From JBBQXK01 sp038209775 (GTDB taxonomy: Bacteria > Pseudomonadota > Alphaproteobacteria > Rhodobacterales > Rhodobacteraceae), in the NCBI GenBank assembly GCA_038209775.1, contig JBBQXK010000028.1, positions 1 to 45,103 on the forward strand: a DNA stretch of 45,103 nucleotides, in the 5' to 3' direction. The notes beneath the pieces are model-generated. The model worked only from the letters and a program-made list of their open reading frames with translations, was not told where the DNA came from and ran no database searches. Numbering within the stretch: position 1 is the stretch's first letter; each line of letters starts with the position of its first letter. A program made the translations under genes and the position numbers. Positions 16,039 to 23,928 of the stretch are shown here, in pieces.

Positions 16039-17138
16039 CGGCCACAGATATCAGCTTTGTCAAACGCGACTATTCGCTTTCAGGACCCGAGAACGCCCGG
16101 GCGGCGGCGGCAGGCCTTGCCTCGGCCGAATGGTATCACTCGGACGTGCCGCGCAAGGTGATGAAAGACCTGATGCAGCGCACAGATGGCCCGGCGATCC
16201 GCGATACCGTGATCTGGCTGGGGCTGCTGGTGGTCACCGGGGCAGGGGGCGTGCTGACCTGGGGGACATGGGGGGCGGTGCCGTTCTTTGCGGTCTACGG
16301 CGTTCTTTACGGCTCGGTCTGCGACAGCCGTTGGCATGAATGCGGTCACGGCACCGCCTTTCGGACCTCTTGGATGAACGATGCCGTCTACCTGATCGCC
16401 AGCTTCATGGTGATGCGCAACCCGGTCAGCTGGCGGTGGAGCCACGCCCGCCACCACACCGATACCATCATCGTGGGCCGTGACCCCGAGATCGGCCATT
16501 TCCGCCCGCCTCAGCTTGCGCTGGCGGCGCTGCATTTCATCGGCATCCCCGACGTCTGGCTGCATTTCCGGGTGCTGTTGCGCAATGCCGCCGGGATCAT
16601 CTCGGCGGATGAGGCCGACTATCTGCCGCAGGCTGAGCGCGGCAAGGCGATCTTCTGGGCGCGGGTGTTTATCGCGGTGCATCTTGGGGCGATCCTCTGG
16701 GCACTGGCCGCGTGGTCGCTGCTGCCCGTGATGCTGATCGGCGGGCCCCGCATCTATGGCACCTGGCACATGGTGATGACCGGCCTTCTGCAGCATGGTG
16801 GGCTGGCCGAGGATGTGCTGGATCACCGCCTGAACAGCCGCACCGTTTACATGAACCCCATCAGCCGTTGGATATACTGGAACATGAACTATCACGTCGA
16901 ACACCATATGTTTCCCATGGTGCCCTATCACGCGCTGCCGCGTCTGCATGCGCTGATCAAGGGTGACCTGCCGATCCCAGAACCGTCGATCCCGGTCGCC
17001 TATGCCCGCATGATCCGCGCGCTGTGGCGGCAGCGGACCGACCCCGCCTATACGATTGAACCGGTCCTGCCGCCAACCGCCCGCCCCTTCCGCCCCGACC
17101 TGCACGAGGTTGTGCCAGCGCGGGAGGGCGCGGCATGA
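16035..17138 (+). CDS. MocD-like membrane di-iron oxygenase (fatty-acid-desaturase superfamily)
   Basis: A 367-residue membrane protein with all three histidine boxes of the desaturase/hydroxylase superfamily: H-E-C-G-H (101-105), H-A-R-H-H (137-141) and H-V-E-H-H (287-291). It also has the L-Q-H-G-G-L-A-E-D-V-L-D-H-R-L-N segment (252-267) typical of the MocD branch. Hydrophobic stretches lie near 58-95, 112-127 and 205-237. In rhizopine catabolism MocD, with a Rieske ferredoxin MocE, is thought to remove an O-methyl group oxidatively. The same pair is adjacent here (ATGA overlap). A lipid desaturase is the alternative, but catabolic neighbours make it unlikely. Confidence 0.88.
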   Translation: MTATDISFVKRDYSLSGPENARAAAAGLASAEWYHSDVPRKVMKDLMQRTDGPAIRDTVIWLGLLVVTGAGGVLTWGTWGAVPFFAVYGVLYGSVCDSRWHECGHGTAFRTSWMNDAVYLIASFMVMRNPVSWRWSHARHHTDTIIVGRDPEIGHFRPPQLALAALHFIGIPDVWLHFRVLLRNAAGIISADEADYLPQAERGKAIFWARVFIAVHLGAILWALAAWSLLPVMLIGGPRIYGTWHMVMTGLLQHGGLAEDVLDHRLNSRTVYMNPISRWIYWNMNYHVEHHMFPMVPYHALPRLHALIKGDLPIPEPSIPVAYARMIRALWRQRTDPAYTIEPVLPPTARPFRPDLHEVVPAREGAA

Positions 17139-17446
17139 CCGGCTGGGTGGCGGTTTGCCCCGTCGACGACATCGACCCCGAGGATGTGATCCGCTTTGAC
17201 CACGGCGGGCGCACTTTCGCCGTCTACCGCTCGACTGACGGGACGCCCTTCGCGACCGATGGGCTGTGCACGCATGAACAGGTGCATCTGGCCGACGGGC
17301 TGGTGATCGACGACACCATCGAATGCCCCAAGCACAATGGCCGCTTCAACTATCGCAGCGGTGCCCCGTTGCGCGCGCCGGTCTGTGTGGCGCTGGCGAC
17401 CTACCCGGCGCGCATCGCGGGCGGCATGATCGAGGTTCAGATATGA
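17135..17446 (+). CDS. MocE-like Rieske [2Fe-2S] ferredoxin
   Basis: A 103-residue stand-alone Rieske protein. Ligands are C45-T-H47 and C64-P-K-H67, the C-x-H ... C-x2-H pattern with normal spacing. No hydroxylase domain is attached, so it is an electron carrier. It overlaps the oxygenase gene before it and the PanB-like gene after it by four bases each. It should pass electrons to the di-iron oxygenase. The ferredoxin reductase (MocF in the rhizopine system) is not in the window and must be supplied elsewhere. Confidence 0.9.
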   Translation: MTGWVAVCPVDDIDPEDVIRFDHGGRTFAVYRSTDGTPFATDGLCTHEQVHLADGLVIDDTIECPKHNGRFNYRSGAPLRAPVCVALATYPARIAGGMIEVQI

Positions 17447-18243
17447 CCGCCCGCCGCCTGCCCACCGTGGCCGATCTGAAGGCCGACAAGGGCCGCGGTC
17501 AGAAGACCATGCTGCGCTACTTCACGCTGGACGAGGCAGCGGCGGCCGAGGCGGCGGGGATCGACATCGCCTCGGTCCCGCCGGACCTTGTCAGCCATCC
17601 GCGCTACCGCGAACTGGCGCCTGCGGTCTTCAGCATGACCGGCAGGGCACATACCGAGGCCGGGACGCCGGACGACTACCTCCGCTTTGCCGGGCAGATG
17701 CTGCAGGCCGGGGCGGATGCGCTGTATTGCTCGGGCAGTCTGCAGACGGTGGAATATCTGACGCGGGAATATGTGCCCATCGTCGGGCATGTCGGCCTTG
17801 TGCCCAGCCGCGCGACCTTTACCGGCGGTTTCCGGGCGGTGGGCAAGACCTCCGATGCGGCGATTGCCCTCTACCACGAATGCCGCCGGTATCATGAGGC
17901 CGGGGCCTTCGCGGTCGAGATCGAGGTCGTGCCGGTCGAGGTGGCGACAGCGATCAGCCAGCGGCTGCAGATCCTCTTGTGGTCGATGGGCGCAGGGCCG
18001 GGGTGCGATGCGCAATACCTGTTCGCCGAGGATATCCTTGGCGAAAACCGCAACCACCTGCCGCGCCACGCCAAGGTCTACCGCAACTTCGCCGCCGAAC
18101 ATGACCGCCTGCAAGCCGAACGCATCGCCGCCTTCACCGAGTTCCGCGCCGACGTAGCAACCGGGGCCTATCCAGAGCCGCGCCACGTTGTCACCATGGA
18201 CCCAAGGGAGCAGGAGGCGTTCCTGAAAGGGATCGGCGGATGA
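17443..18243 (+). CDS. Divergent ketopantoate-hydroxymethyltransferase (PanB)-like protein
   Basis: A 266-residue protein in the PanB/PEP-mutase-like TIM-barrel group, starting at 17443 in an ATGA overlap. V-P-I-V-G-H-V-G-L-V-P (111-121), the G-G-F-R-A-V-G loop, G-A-F-A-V-E-I-E-V-V-P-V-E (154-166) and M-G-A-G-P-G-C-D-A-Q (182-191) align with PanB. The catalytic Glu (about 161) and one metal Asp (about 48) are kept. The positions of the other two Mg ligands of E. coli PanB (Asp84, Glu114) read S-M-T-G and Y-C-S-G, so they appear lost. With its catabolic neighbours this argues for a different reaction, perhaps a C-C lyase or one-carbon step. Confidence 0.8.
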   Translation: MTARRLPTVADLKADKGRGQKTMLRYFTLDEAAAAEAAGIDIASVPPDLVSHPRYRELAPAVFSMTGRAHTEAGTPDDYLRFAGQMLQAGADALYCSGSLQTVEYLTREYVPIVGHVGLVPSRATFTGGFRAVGKTSDAAIALYHECRRYHEAGAFAVEIEVVPVEVATAISQRLQILLWSMGAGPGCDAQYLFAEDILGENRNHLPRHAKVYRNFAAEHDRLQAERIAAFTEFRADVATGAYPEPRHVVTMDPREQEAFLKGIGG

Positions 18244-18998
18244 AGCTGGGGCTGGAGGCCAAGGCAGTGATCGTGACCGGGGCCGCAAGCGGCATCGGTG
18301 CGGCCATCGCGCGGCTGCTGGCGGCAGAGGGGGTTGGGTCGCTACTGCTGACCGACCGCGACGGGCCGGGCCTGCAGCGCATCGCGGCGGACCTGTCGGC
18401 CATTGCGGTCGAGGCTGACCTGACCGATCCCGCCGCGCCTGCGGTGATTGCCGGGGCCGCGAAGGAGCATTTCGGGCGGATTGACGGGTTGGTGAATGCG
18501 GCGGGTGTGACGACTCGCGGGTCTTTCGTGACCGGCACACCAGAGGTCTGGGACCAGCTTTTCACCATCAACGCCCGCGCCGGGTTCTTCCTGATGCAGG
18601 CGGCGATTGCCGACATGCAGGCGCGCACGGCGGCGGGCGTGATCGTCAACATCCTGTCGATGAACGCCCATTGCGGCATCCCGGAACTGGCGATCTACGC
18701 CGGAACCAAGGGCGCGATGCAGACGCTGACCAAGAACGCCGCGCGCGCCCACATGGCCGACCGGATAAGGGTGAACGGCATCAACCTCGGCTGGGTCGCG
18801 ACCGAGGCCGAGGTGGCGATGCAGACCGCGCGGAACGGTCCGGGCTGGCTGGAGGCGCAGGCGGCCGCCTTGCCGCTGGGCCGTCTGGTCACGGCAGAGG
18901 AATGCGCCCGGCTGGCGGTGTTCCTGCTGTGCGATGCCTCGATCCCGATGTCGGGCGCGCTGATCGACCTTGAACAGAAAGTGGCGGGGGCGATCTGA
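18240..18998 (+). CDS. Short-chain dehydrogenase/reductase
   Basis: A 252-residue classical SDR. It has cofactor loop T-G-A-A-S-G-I-G (13-20), N-A-A-G (86-89), Ser140, and Tyr153-x3-Lys157 (Y-A-G-T-K). T-D-R-D after beta-2 points to NAD(H) rather than NADP(H) preference. It overlaps the PanB-like gene by four bases and the RpiR gene by one. It likely oxidises a hydroxyl of the sugar or cyclitol processed by this operon. Exact substrate unknown. Confidence 0.92.
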   Translation: MKLGLEAKAVIVTGAASGIGAAIARLLAAEGVGSLLLTDRDGPGLQRIAADLSAIAVEADLTDPAAPAVIAGAAKEHFGRIDGLVNAAGVTTRGSFVTGTPEVWDQLFTINARAGFFLMQAAIADMQARTAAGVIVNILSMNAHCGIPELAIYAGTKGAMQTLTKNAARAHMADRIRVNGINLGWVATEAEVAMQTARNGPGWLEAQAAALPLGRLVTAEECARLAVFLLCDASIPMSGALIDLEQKVAGAI

Positions 18999-19906
18999 TG
19001 GCCGACGCCAACCAACCCGAAGCCCCGCGCGACTTCGAAGCCTTGCGTCAGGCGCTGGTGGCCCGGTCGGGTAAGCTGTCAAAGCGGCTGGCGCAGGTAG
19101 CGCAGTTCTTCCTCAACCACCCGGAAGAGGTCGCGGTCTCTACCCTCGTGCGGCTGGCCGATCTTGCCGATGTCCCCCCCGCCACGATCAGCCGCTTTGC
19201 CAAAGAGCTGGGCTTTCAGGGCTTTGCCGACCTGCAACTGGTGTTCCGCGAACGCCTGCTTGGCCCCCGGTTGCCCTATGCCGACCGGCTGGCCGGGATC
19301 GGCGATCTGGACCAGCCCGGCCATGTCTTCGCCAGCTTTGTCGAAGCCGCCGTCCAATCCCTTTTGCGGATCGAAGAGGCGCTGGACCGCACCCAGCTTG
19401 ATGCCTTTGTCGAAGTGCTGGCCGCCAGCGAGGTCGTCCATATCGCCGCCGCGCGCGGGGCGTTCGGGCTGGGGGCCTATACGGTCTACGGCCTTGGCAG
19501 CATCGGGCGGCGGGCGCAGCTGATCGACAATCTGGGCGCCATGCGGGGCATGCAGGTCGCGGCGATGGGACCGGGGGACACGCTTCTGGCGATGACCTTT
19601 GACGACTACACCCCCGAAACGGTGGAGGTCGCGAAACTTGCGGTGGCGCGCGGGCACCGGGTTCTGGCGATCACCGACAACGCCCTTAGCCCGGTCGCCG
19701 GGCTGGCCACCCATGTCCTTTATGTCAACGAGGCGCGGCTGGGCCATTTCCGCAGCCAGGTGCCTGCGATGGTGGTCGCGCAGGCGATGATCGTGGGGCT
19801 GGGACACCGCCTTGGATCGGTTGAGAATTCTCAATCGCAAAAAAATGGAAATTCCGTTGCAACGACTCGCGCCTTGACCAAGGATGGCCGGGGGAGGACG
19901 TCATGA
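18998..19906 (+). CDS. RpiR/MurR-family transcriptional regulator
   Basis: A 302-residue regulator. The N-terminal HTH_6 domain includes the recognition helix P-P-A-T-I-S-R-F-A-K-E-L-G-F near 55-70. A SIS sugar-phosphate sensor domain follows (V-V-H-I-A-A-A-R-G-A-F-G-L-G, then G-D-T-L-L-A-M-T-F and V-L-A-I-T-D-N). It is embedded mid-operon between two SDR genes. The last 30 codons become A+T-rich, with homopolymer A7 and stacked palindromes, so the 3' end doubles as a probable control region for the genes behind it. Its likely targets are those palindromes and perhaps the operon start. Confidence 0.9.
   Translation: MADANQPEAPRDFEALRQALVARSGKLSKRLAQVAQFFLNHPEEVAVSTLVRLADLADVPPATISRFAKELGFQGFADLQLVFRERLLGPRLPYADRLAGIGDLDQPGHVFASFVEAAVQSLLRIEEALDRTQLDAFVEVLAASEVVHIAAARGAFGLGAYTVYGLGSIGRRAQLIDNLGAMRGMQVAAMGPGDTLLAMTFDDYTPETVEVAKLAVARGHRVLAITDNALSPVAGLATHVLYVNEARLGHFRSQVPAMVVAQAMIVGLGHRLGSVENSQSQKNGNSVATTRALTKDGRGRTS
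19821..19864 (+). promoter_or_regulatory. Stacked palindromes inside the 3' end of the RpiR gene (candidate operators)
   Basis: Three perfect dyads follow within 44 bases: TTGAGAATTCTCAA (19821-19834), GGAAATTCC (19847-19855) and CGTTGCAACG (19855-19864), with an A7 run between the first two. GAATTC/GGAAATTCC-type symmetry is common for RpiR-family sites. The tract stands out as A+T-rich in a G+C-rich operon and lies 40-80 bases before the next start (19903). An internal, RpiR-controlled promoter is a reasonable reading. Confidence 0.5.
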
Positions 19907-20628
19907 TGCACAGCCGGTTCGATTTTTCTGGGGCAGAGGTTGTGGTTGTCGGGGCCAGCCGTGCCGGGATCGGGGCGGCGATTGCGCGCGCCTTTCAGGA
20001 CGCAGGTGCGCAGGTCGCGATCACCGGGGCCGAGGCGGAGCCTGTGCCCGAGGATGCGGGGCGCTTTGCCTATACCCAGCTTGACGTGACCGATGGAGCG
20101 GCGGTGCGCAGGTTTGCCGCCGACCGCGACCGGCTGGATGTGCTGGTGAATTGCGCTGCGATCACTGCGCGGGGTGAGGAAATGGCCCCCGACTTCTTTG
20201 CCCATGTGGTGAACGTGAACCTGCACGGCACCTTCCGGATGGCCGAGGCGTTTCATCCCCAGCTCAAATCGGCAGGGGGCGCGCTGATCAATATCGCCAG
20301 CATGTATGCAAGTTTCGGCAGCCCCCGGAACCCGGCCTACGGGGCCAGCAAGGCCGCCGTGGTGCAGCTGACGAAATCGCTGGCGATTGCCTGGGCCGCG
20401 GATGGTATCCGGGTGAACGCCGTCGCCCCCGGCTTTGTCGTCACGCAGCAATCGGCCCGGTCGCGCACCGACCCCGCGCATGTGGCGGCAGTAAACCTTC
20501 GCACCCCGATGGGCCGCTGGGGCCAGCCGGAGGATATCGCCGGGCCGGTCCTGTTCCTTGCCTCACAGGCGGCGGGGTTCATGACCGGAACCTGCCTCGC
20601 GATTGACGGGGGGTATTCCGTTGCCTGA
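19903..20628 (+). CDS. Short-chain dehydrogenase/reductase
   Basis: A 241-residue SDR starting in an ATGA overlap with the RpiR stop. The glycine loop is G-A-S-R-A-G-I-G (17-24), slightly atypical for lacking the leading Thr. N-C-A-A-I, Ser133, and Tyr146-x3-Lys150 (Y-G-A-S-K) are all present. The C-terminus F-M-T-G-T-C-L-A-I-D-G-G-Y-S-V is classical. It probably carries out a second oxidation step in the pathway. Its end overlaps the following dehydrogenase start by eight bases. Confidence 0.92.
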   Translation: MMHSRFDFSGAEVVVVGASRAGIGAAIARAFQDAGAQVAITGAEAEPVPEDAGRFAYTQLDVTDGAAVRRFAADRDRLDVLVNCAAITARGEEMAPDFFAHVVNVNLHGTFRMAEAFHPQLKSAGGALINIASMYASFGSPRNPAYGASKAAVVQLTKSLAIAWAADGIRVNAVAPGFVVTQQSARSRTDPAHVAAVNLRTPMGRWGQPEDIAGPVLFLASQAAGFMTGTCLAIDGGYSVA

Positions 20629-21781
20629 CCCGTTCCAGATTGGCGCCGCCGTGATCGGTACCGGCTTTATCGGCACCGTGCACCTTGGCGCCCTGCGTCG
20701 GCTGGGGGTGCCCATCGCTGGCGTCCTTGGCTCCAGCCCTTCGCGGGGGGCCGAACGGGCGAAGGCGCTTGGGGTGCCGCGCGCCTATGCCTCGCTGGAG
20801 GAATTGCTGGCCGACCCCGCAGTGCAGGTCGTCCATGTCACCTCGCCCAACGTCGCGCATTATGATCAGGTCAAGCACATTCTGGCGGCTGGCAAGCATG
20901 TCATCTGCGAAAAGCCCCTCGCCATGACCTCGGCCCAGTCGGCAGAGATGGTCGCGCTGGCGCGGGCGAGCGGCAGGGTCGCCGCTGTCTGCTACAACAC
21001 CCGCTTTTACCCCCTGAACCAGCAGGCGCGGGGCATGGTGGCAGCGGGAGAGCTGGGCCAGATCCGCCTTGTCAGCGGCCAGTACCATCAGGACTGGCTG
21101 GCGCATGACACCGACTGGAACTGGCGGCTGGAGGCGGATGAGGGCGGCGCCCTGCGGTCGGTCGGTGACATCGGCACCCATTGGGTCGATCTGGTGGGGT
21201 TCATCACAGGGCTGCGCGTCGCGTCGGTCATGGCGGACCTTGTCACCGTGCACCCTGAGCGTCGGCGTCCGACCGGCCCGGTAGAGACCTTCGCTGCCGC
21301 CACAGGTGCTACAGAAACGCGGGCTGTAACCACCGATGATGCCGCGACGATCCTTCTGCGCTTTGTCGGCGGCGCGCGCGGCGTCATGTCCACCAGCCAG
21401 ATCAGCCAGGGCCGCAAGAACGCGATGGAGTGGGAGATTGCGGGATCAAAAGCCTCGGCGGCATGGGCGTCCGAGGTGCCGGATCACCTGTGGGTCGGCC
21501 ACCGCGACGCGCCGAACCAGATCCTGCAGCGTGATCCCGGGCTGATGAACGCTACCGGGGCCGCTGCAGCGGCGCTGCCGGGGGGGCATGTCGAAGGCTT
21601 TGCCGATACGTTCCATGCGCTTTTCCGGCAGGTCTATGCCGATGTGGCACAGGGCGGGCGGGGGCCGGGCTCCACCTGGGCGACGTTCGAGGATGGCCAC
21701 CACGAGATGCTCTTCTGCGACGCCGTGCTTGCCAGTGCAGCAAAGGGCGCATGGGTTGATGTGGCCGGAGGGGAGGGTTGA
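20621..21781 (+). CDS. Gfo/Idh/MocA-family oxidoreductase
   Basis: A 386-residue NAD(P)-dependent dehydrogenase, probably started by the TTG at 20621 (MPDPFQIG), with a G6 run seven bases upstream. No ATG exists near the start, and the frame before it lies inside the SDR gene. The Rossmann loop is G-T-G-F-I-G (12-17). E-K-P (96-98) carries the conserved catalytic/cofactor Lys. G-D-I-G-T-H-W-V-D-L matches the active-site helix. MocA and inositol dehydrogenases belong here, in keeping with a cyclitol-type substrate. Confidence 0.9.
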   Translation: MPDPFQIGAAVIGTGFIGTVHLGALRRLGVPIAGVLGSSPSRGAERAKALGVPRAYASLEELLADPAVQVVHVTSPNVAHYDQVKHILAAGKHVICEKPLAMTSAQSAEMVALARASGRVAAVCYNTRFYPLNQQARGMVAAGELGQIRLVSGQYHQDWLAHDTDWNWRLEADEGGALRSVGDIGTHWVDLVGFITGLRVASVMADLVTVHPERRRPTGPVETFAAATGATETRAVTTDDAATILLRFVGGARGVMSTSQISQGRKNAMEWEIAGSKASAAWASEVPDHLWVGHRDAPNQILQRDPGLMNATGAAAAALPGGHVEGFADTFHALFRQVYADVAQGGRGPGSTWATFEDGHHEMLFCDAVLASAAKGAWVDVAGGEG

Positions 21782-21782
21782 C

Positions 21783-22697
21783 ATGCAACTGGGTATTCTG
21801 ACCGCACCGTTCGCTGACACCACGCTGGAGGGGGTCGCCGACTACGCCGCCGGGGCCGGTTTTCGGGCACTGGAAATCGCCTGCTGGCCCACAGCAGGCG
21901 CCGAAAAGCGCCGCTATGCCGGAACCGCCCATCTCCCGGTCGAGGTGATGACCCCGGCCCATGGGTCAGAGATCACCGGAATGCTGGCGGCCAAGGGCCT
22001 CAGCATCTCGGCCCTCGGCTACTACCCGAACCCGCTCCACGCCGACGCCGCGCACCGCGAGGCGGTGATCGGGCATCTGACCAAGGTCATCACCGCCGCC
22101 AGGATGATGGGGGTCAAGGTGGTGAACACCTTCGTCGGCGGGGATCGGACGCTGACGGTCGACCAGAACTGGACCCGCGCCGAAACGATCTTTGCCCCCG
22201 TCGTCGCCCATGCCAAGGCCAGCGGCGTGACGCTGGCCTTCGAGAACTGCCCGATGATCTTTTCCCACGACGAATGGCCGGGCGGGCACAACATCGCTTA
22301 CTCGCCGATAGTCTGGCGGCGGATCTTCGACACCTGGGGCGATGCGGTGGGGATGAACTACGACCCCAGCCACCTGGTGTGGCAGATGATCGACGCCGGG
22401 CGTTTCGTGCGCGAATTCGGGCCGCGCATGGTGCATGTGCATGCCAAGGACCTGATGATCGACCGCGACGGGCTTTATGACCACGGCATCCTGTCCGCCG
22501 GGATGGGCTGGCAGGTTCCAAGGATGCCGGGGTTGGGAGAGGTGGACTGGCCCGGTTTTTTCGCCAGCCTTTACCGCGCGGGCTATGACGGGCCGGTGAT
22601 CATCGAACACGAGGACCGGAATTTCGAAGGCAGCGACGACCAGATCAAACGCGGCTTTGCGCTGGCGCGTGACGTGCTGGCGCCGTTCGTGAAATGA
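21783..22697 (+). CDS. Sugar phosphate isomerase/epimerase (xylose-isomerase-like TIM barrel)
   Basis: A 304-residue AP-endonuclease-2-type TIM barrel like IolE, IolH and MocC. Metal-binding residues are visible as E154 (A-F-E-N), D194/H197 (N-Y-D-P-S-H), H218/H220 (V-H-V-H-A-K-D) and E275 (I-I-E-H-E). The ATG at 21783 lies one base after the preceding stop. It is the last gene of the plus-strand operon and is convergent with the LacI gene at 22721. MocC, an IolE/IolH relative, is part of rhizopine catabolism, which supports the analogy. Confidence 0.9.
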   Translation: MQLGILTAPFADTTLEGVADYAAGAGFRALEIACWPTAGAEKRRYAGTAHLPVEVMTPAHGSEITGMLAAKGLSISALGYYPNPLHADAAHREAVIGHLTKVITAARMMGVKVVNTFVGGDRTLTVDQNWTRAETIFAPVVAHAKASGVTLAFENCPMIFSHDEWPGGHNIAYSPIVWRRIFDTWGDAVGMNYDPSHLVWQMIDAGRFVREFGPRMVHVHAKDLMIDRDGLYDHGILSAGMGWQVPRMPGLGEVDWPGFFASLYRAGYDGPVIIEHEDRNFEGSDDQIKRGFALARDVLAPFVK

Positions 22698-22720
22698 CGC
22701 GCGTGTTCCCCCTTGTCATC

Positions 22721-23734
22721 CTAGACCGGCGCTGTGCTGCCCCGGATCACAAGGTCATAGGGCAAGCGGACAGAGGCCGGGGCCTCACCCGCGATGATCT
22801 GCAGCAGCAGGCGCATCGCGGTAGCCCCCATCTCGGCCCTTGGCTGGCGGATCGTGGTCAGTGCGGGGATGCAGGATTGCGCGAAGTGGATGTCGTCGAA
22901 CCCGATGATGGAGACATCGCGCGGCACCCGCACGCCTGCGGCATAGGCGGTGGACAGAAACCCCATCGCCATCTCGTCATTGGCAAAGAACAGCGCGCTG
23001 GGCCGGTCGCTCAACGCCCGGAACCGGTCAAACGCCGCACGCCCGGCGGCAAGGCCAAAGTCGCCGGGAAACTCCAGTTCCCGCTCGGGCGTCAGCCCCG
23101 CCTCGGCGACAGCGCGGCGATAGCCTGCCACCCGCTGCGCGGTCAGGATGTTGCTTTCGGGGCCAGCGACATGGGCGATCCGGCGGTGGCCTTGGGCGAT
23201 CAGGTGGCTGACAGCGACATGGGCGGCCCCCTCGTTGTCGATGGATACGGTGACCGGGCCGCTGTCGGGGCCGACCTCGGAAATCGTCACGATGGGCGGG
23301 ATACCAAGGGCGTTCAGCGTCGGGATGTCGAACCAAGCCGCTTGCGGATCGGCCAGCAGCAGCGCCCCGTCCGCCCGACCGTTCAGAAGATAGCGCACAT
23401 AGGCATCCTCACGAGGTTTCATCCGCCCGGTATCACCGATCAGCATGGTCAGACCGGCAGCAGAAGCCTCGGCCTCGATCCCGCCAAGGATTTCGGAAAA
23501 GAAGGTGTTGCCAATGTCCGGCACCACGACCAGCACCGCGTTCGACCGCCGCTGCCGCAAGGACTGCGCCGCCGCGTTCAGCGTGTAGCCGGTCTGCCGC
23601 ACCGCACCAAGCACCCGGTCGCGGGTCTTGGCCGCCACGATGTCGGGCGTGTGCAGACAGCGGCTGACCGTGGCGATGGACACGCCTGCCAGCCGGGCAA
23701 CCTCGTCTATCGTCGGGCGGGTCATTGGTGTCAT
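22721..23734 (-). CDS. LacI-family transcriptional regulator
   Basis: A 337-residue LacI-type repressor on the minus strand. Its helix-turn-helix is T-I-D-E-V-A-R-L-A-G-V-S-I-A-T-V-S-R, and the sensor domain contains F-F-A-N-D-E-M-A-M-G-F and I-I-G-F-D-D-I. Starts at 23734 (MTPM) or 23725 are both possible. It is divergent from the CUT2 binding-protein gene at 23929, and the 16-bp palindrome between them (23778-23793) is its obvious target. Confidence 0.94.
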   Translation of the reverse strand: MTPMTRPTIDEVARLAGVSIATVSRCLHTPDIVAAKTRDRVLGAVRQTGYTLNAAAQSLRQRRSNAVLVVVPDIGNTFFSEILGGIEAEASAAGLTMLIGDTGRMKPREDAYVRYLLNGRADGALLLADPQAAWFDIPTLNALGIPPIVTISEVGPDSGPVTVSIDNEGAAHVAVSHLIAQGHRRIAHVAGPESNILTAQRVAGYRRAVAEAGLTPERELEFPGDFGLAAGRAAFDRFRALSDRPSALFFANDEMAMGFLSTAYAAGVRVPRDVSIIGFDDIHFAQSCIPALTTIRQPRAEMGATAMRLLLQIIAGEAPASVRLPYDLVIRGSTAPV

Positions 23735-23777
23735 CTTTCGGGCAGTTCCAACGCAACTGTTTCGTGGCTTGGTGCGA

Positions 23778-23793
23778 ATGTAAAGCTTTACAT
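23778..23793. promoter_or_regulatory. LacI-type operator, 16-bp perfect palindrome
   Basis: ATGTAAAGCTTTACAT is a perfect dyad with the central CG/GC-type step and A/T arms of LacI-family operators. It sits 44 bases from the LacI start and 135 bases from the binding-protein start. Its right arm, TTTACA, could serve as a -35 box for the plus-strand promoter, so repressor binding would block RNA polymerase directly. Confidence 0.75.
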
Positions 23794-23928
23794 GATTTAT
23801 GAAAAGGATTACATCAAAGAAAAAGCGCAGGTGCGCCGCGATGCGCCCTGCGTGGAAGAACGCCCGTGGCCGACAGACAGACGGGCGCAGTACGACAGAA
23901 AGACAACCAAAGATCTGGGAGGATCACC

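Noticed and set aside
16035..17138. Ordinary fatty-acid desaturase
   Set aside because: The adjacent Rieske ferredoxin, the MocD-type L-A-E-D-V-L-D-H-R-L-N segment and the sugar-catabolic operon favour a catabolic oxygenase.
17443..18243. Genuine pantothenate-synthesis panB
   Set aside because: No panC nearby, two metal ligands seem missing, and the gene is embedded in a catabolic operon.
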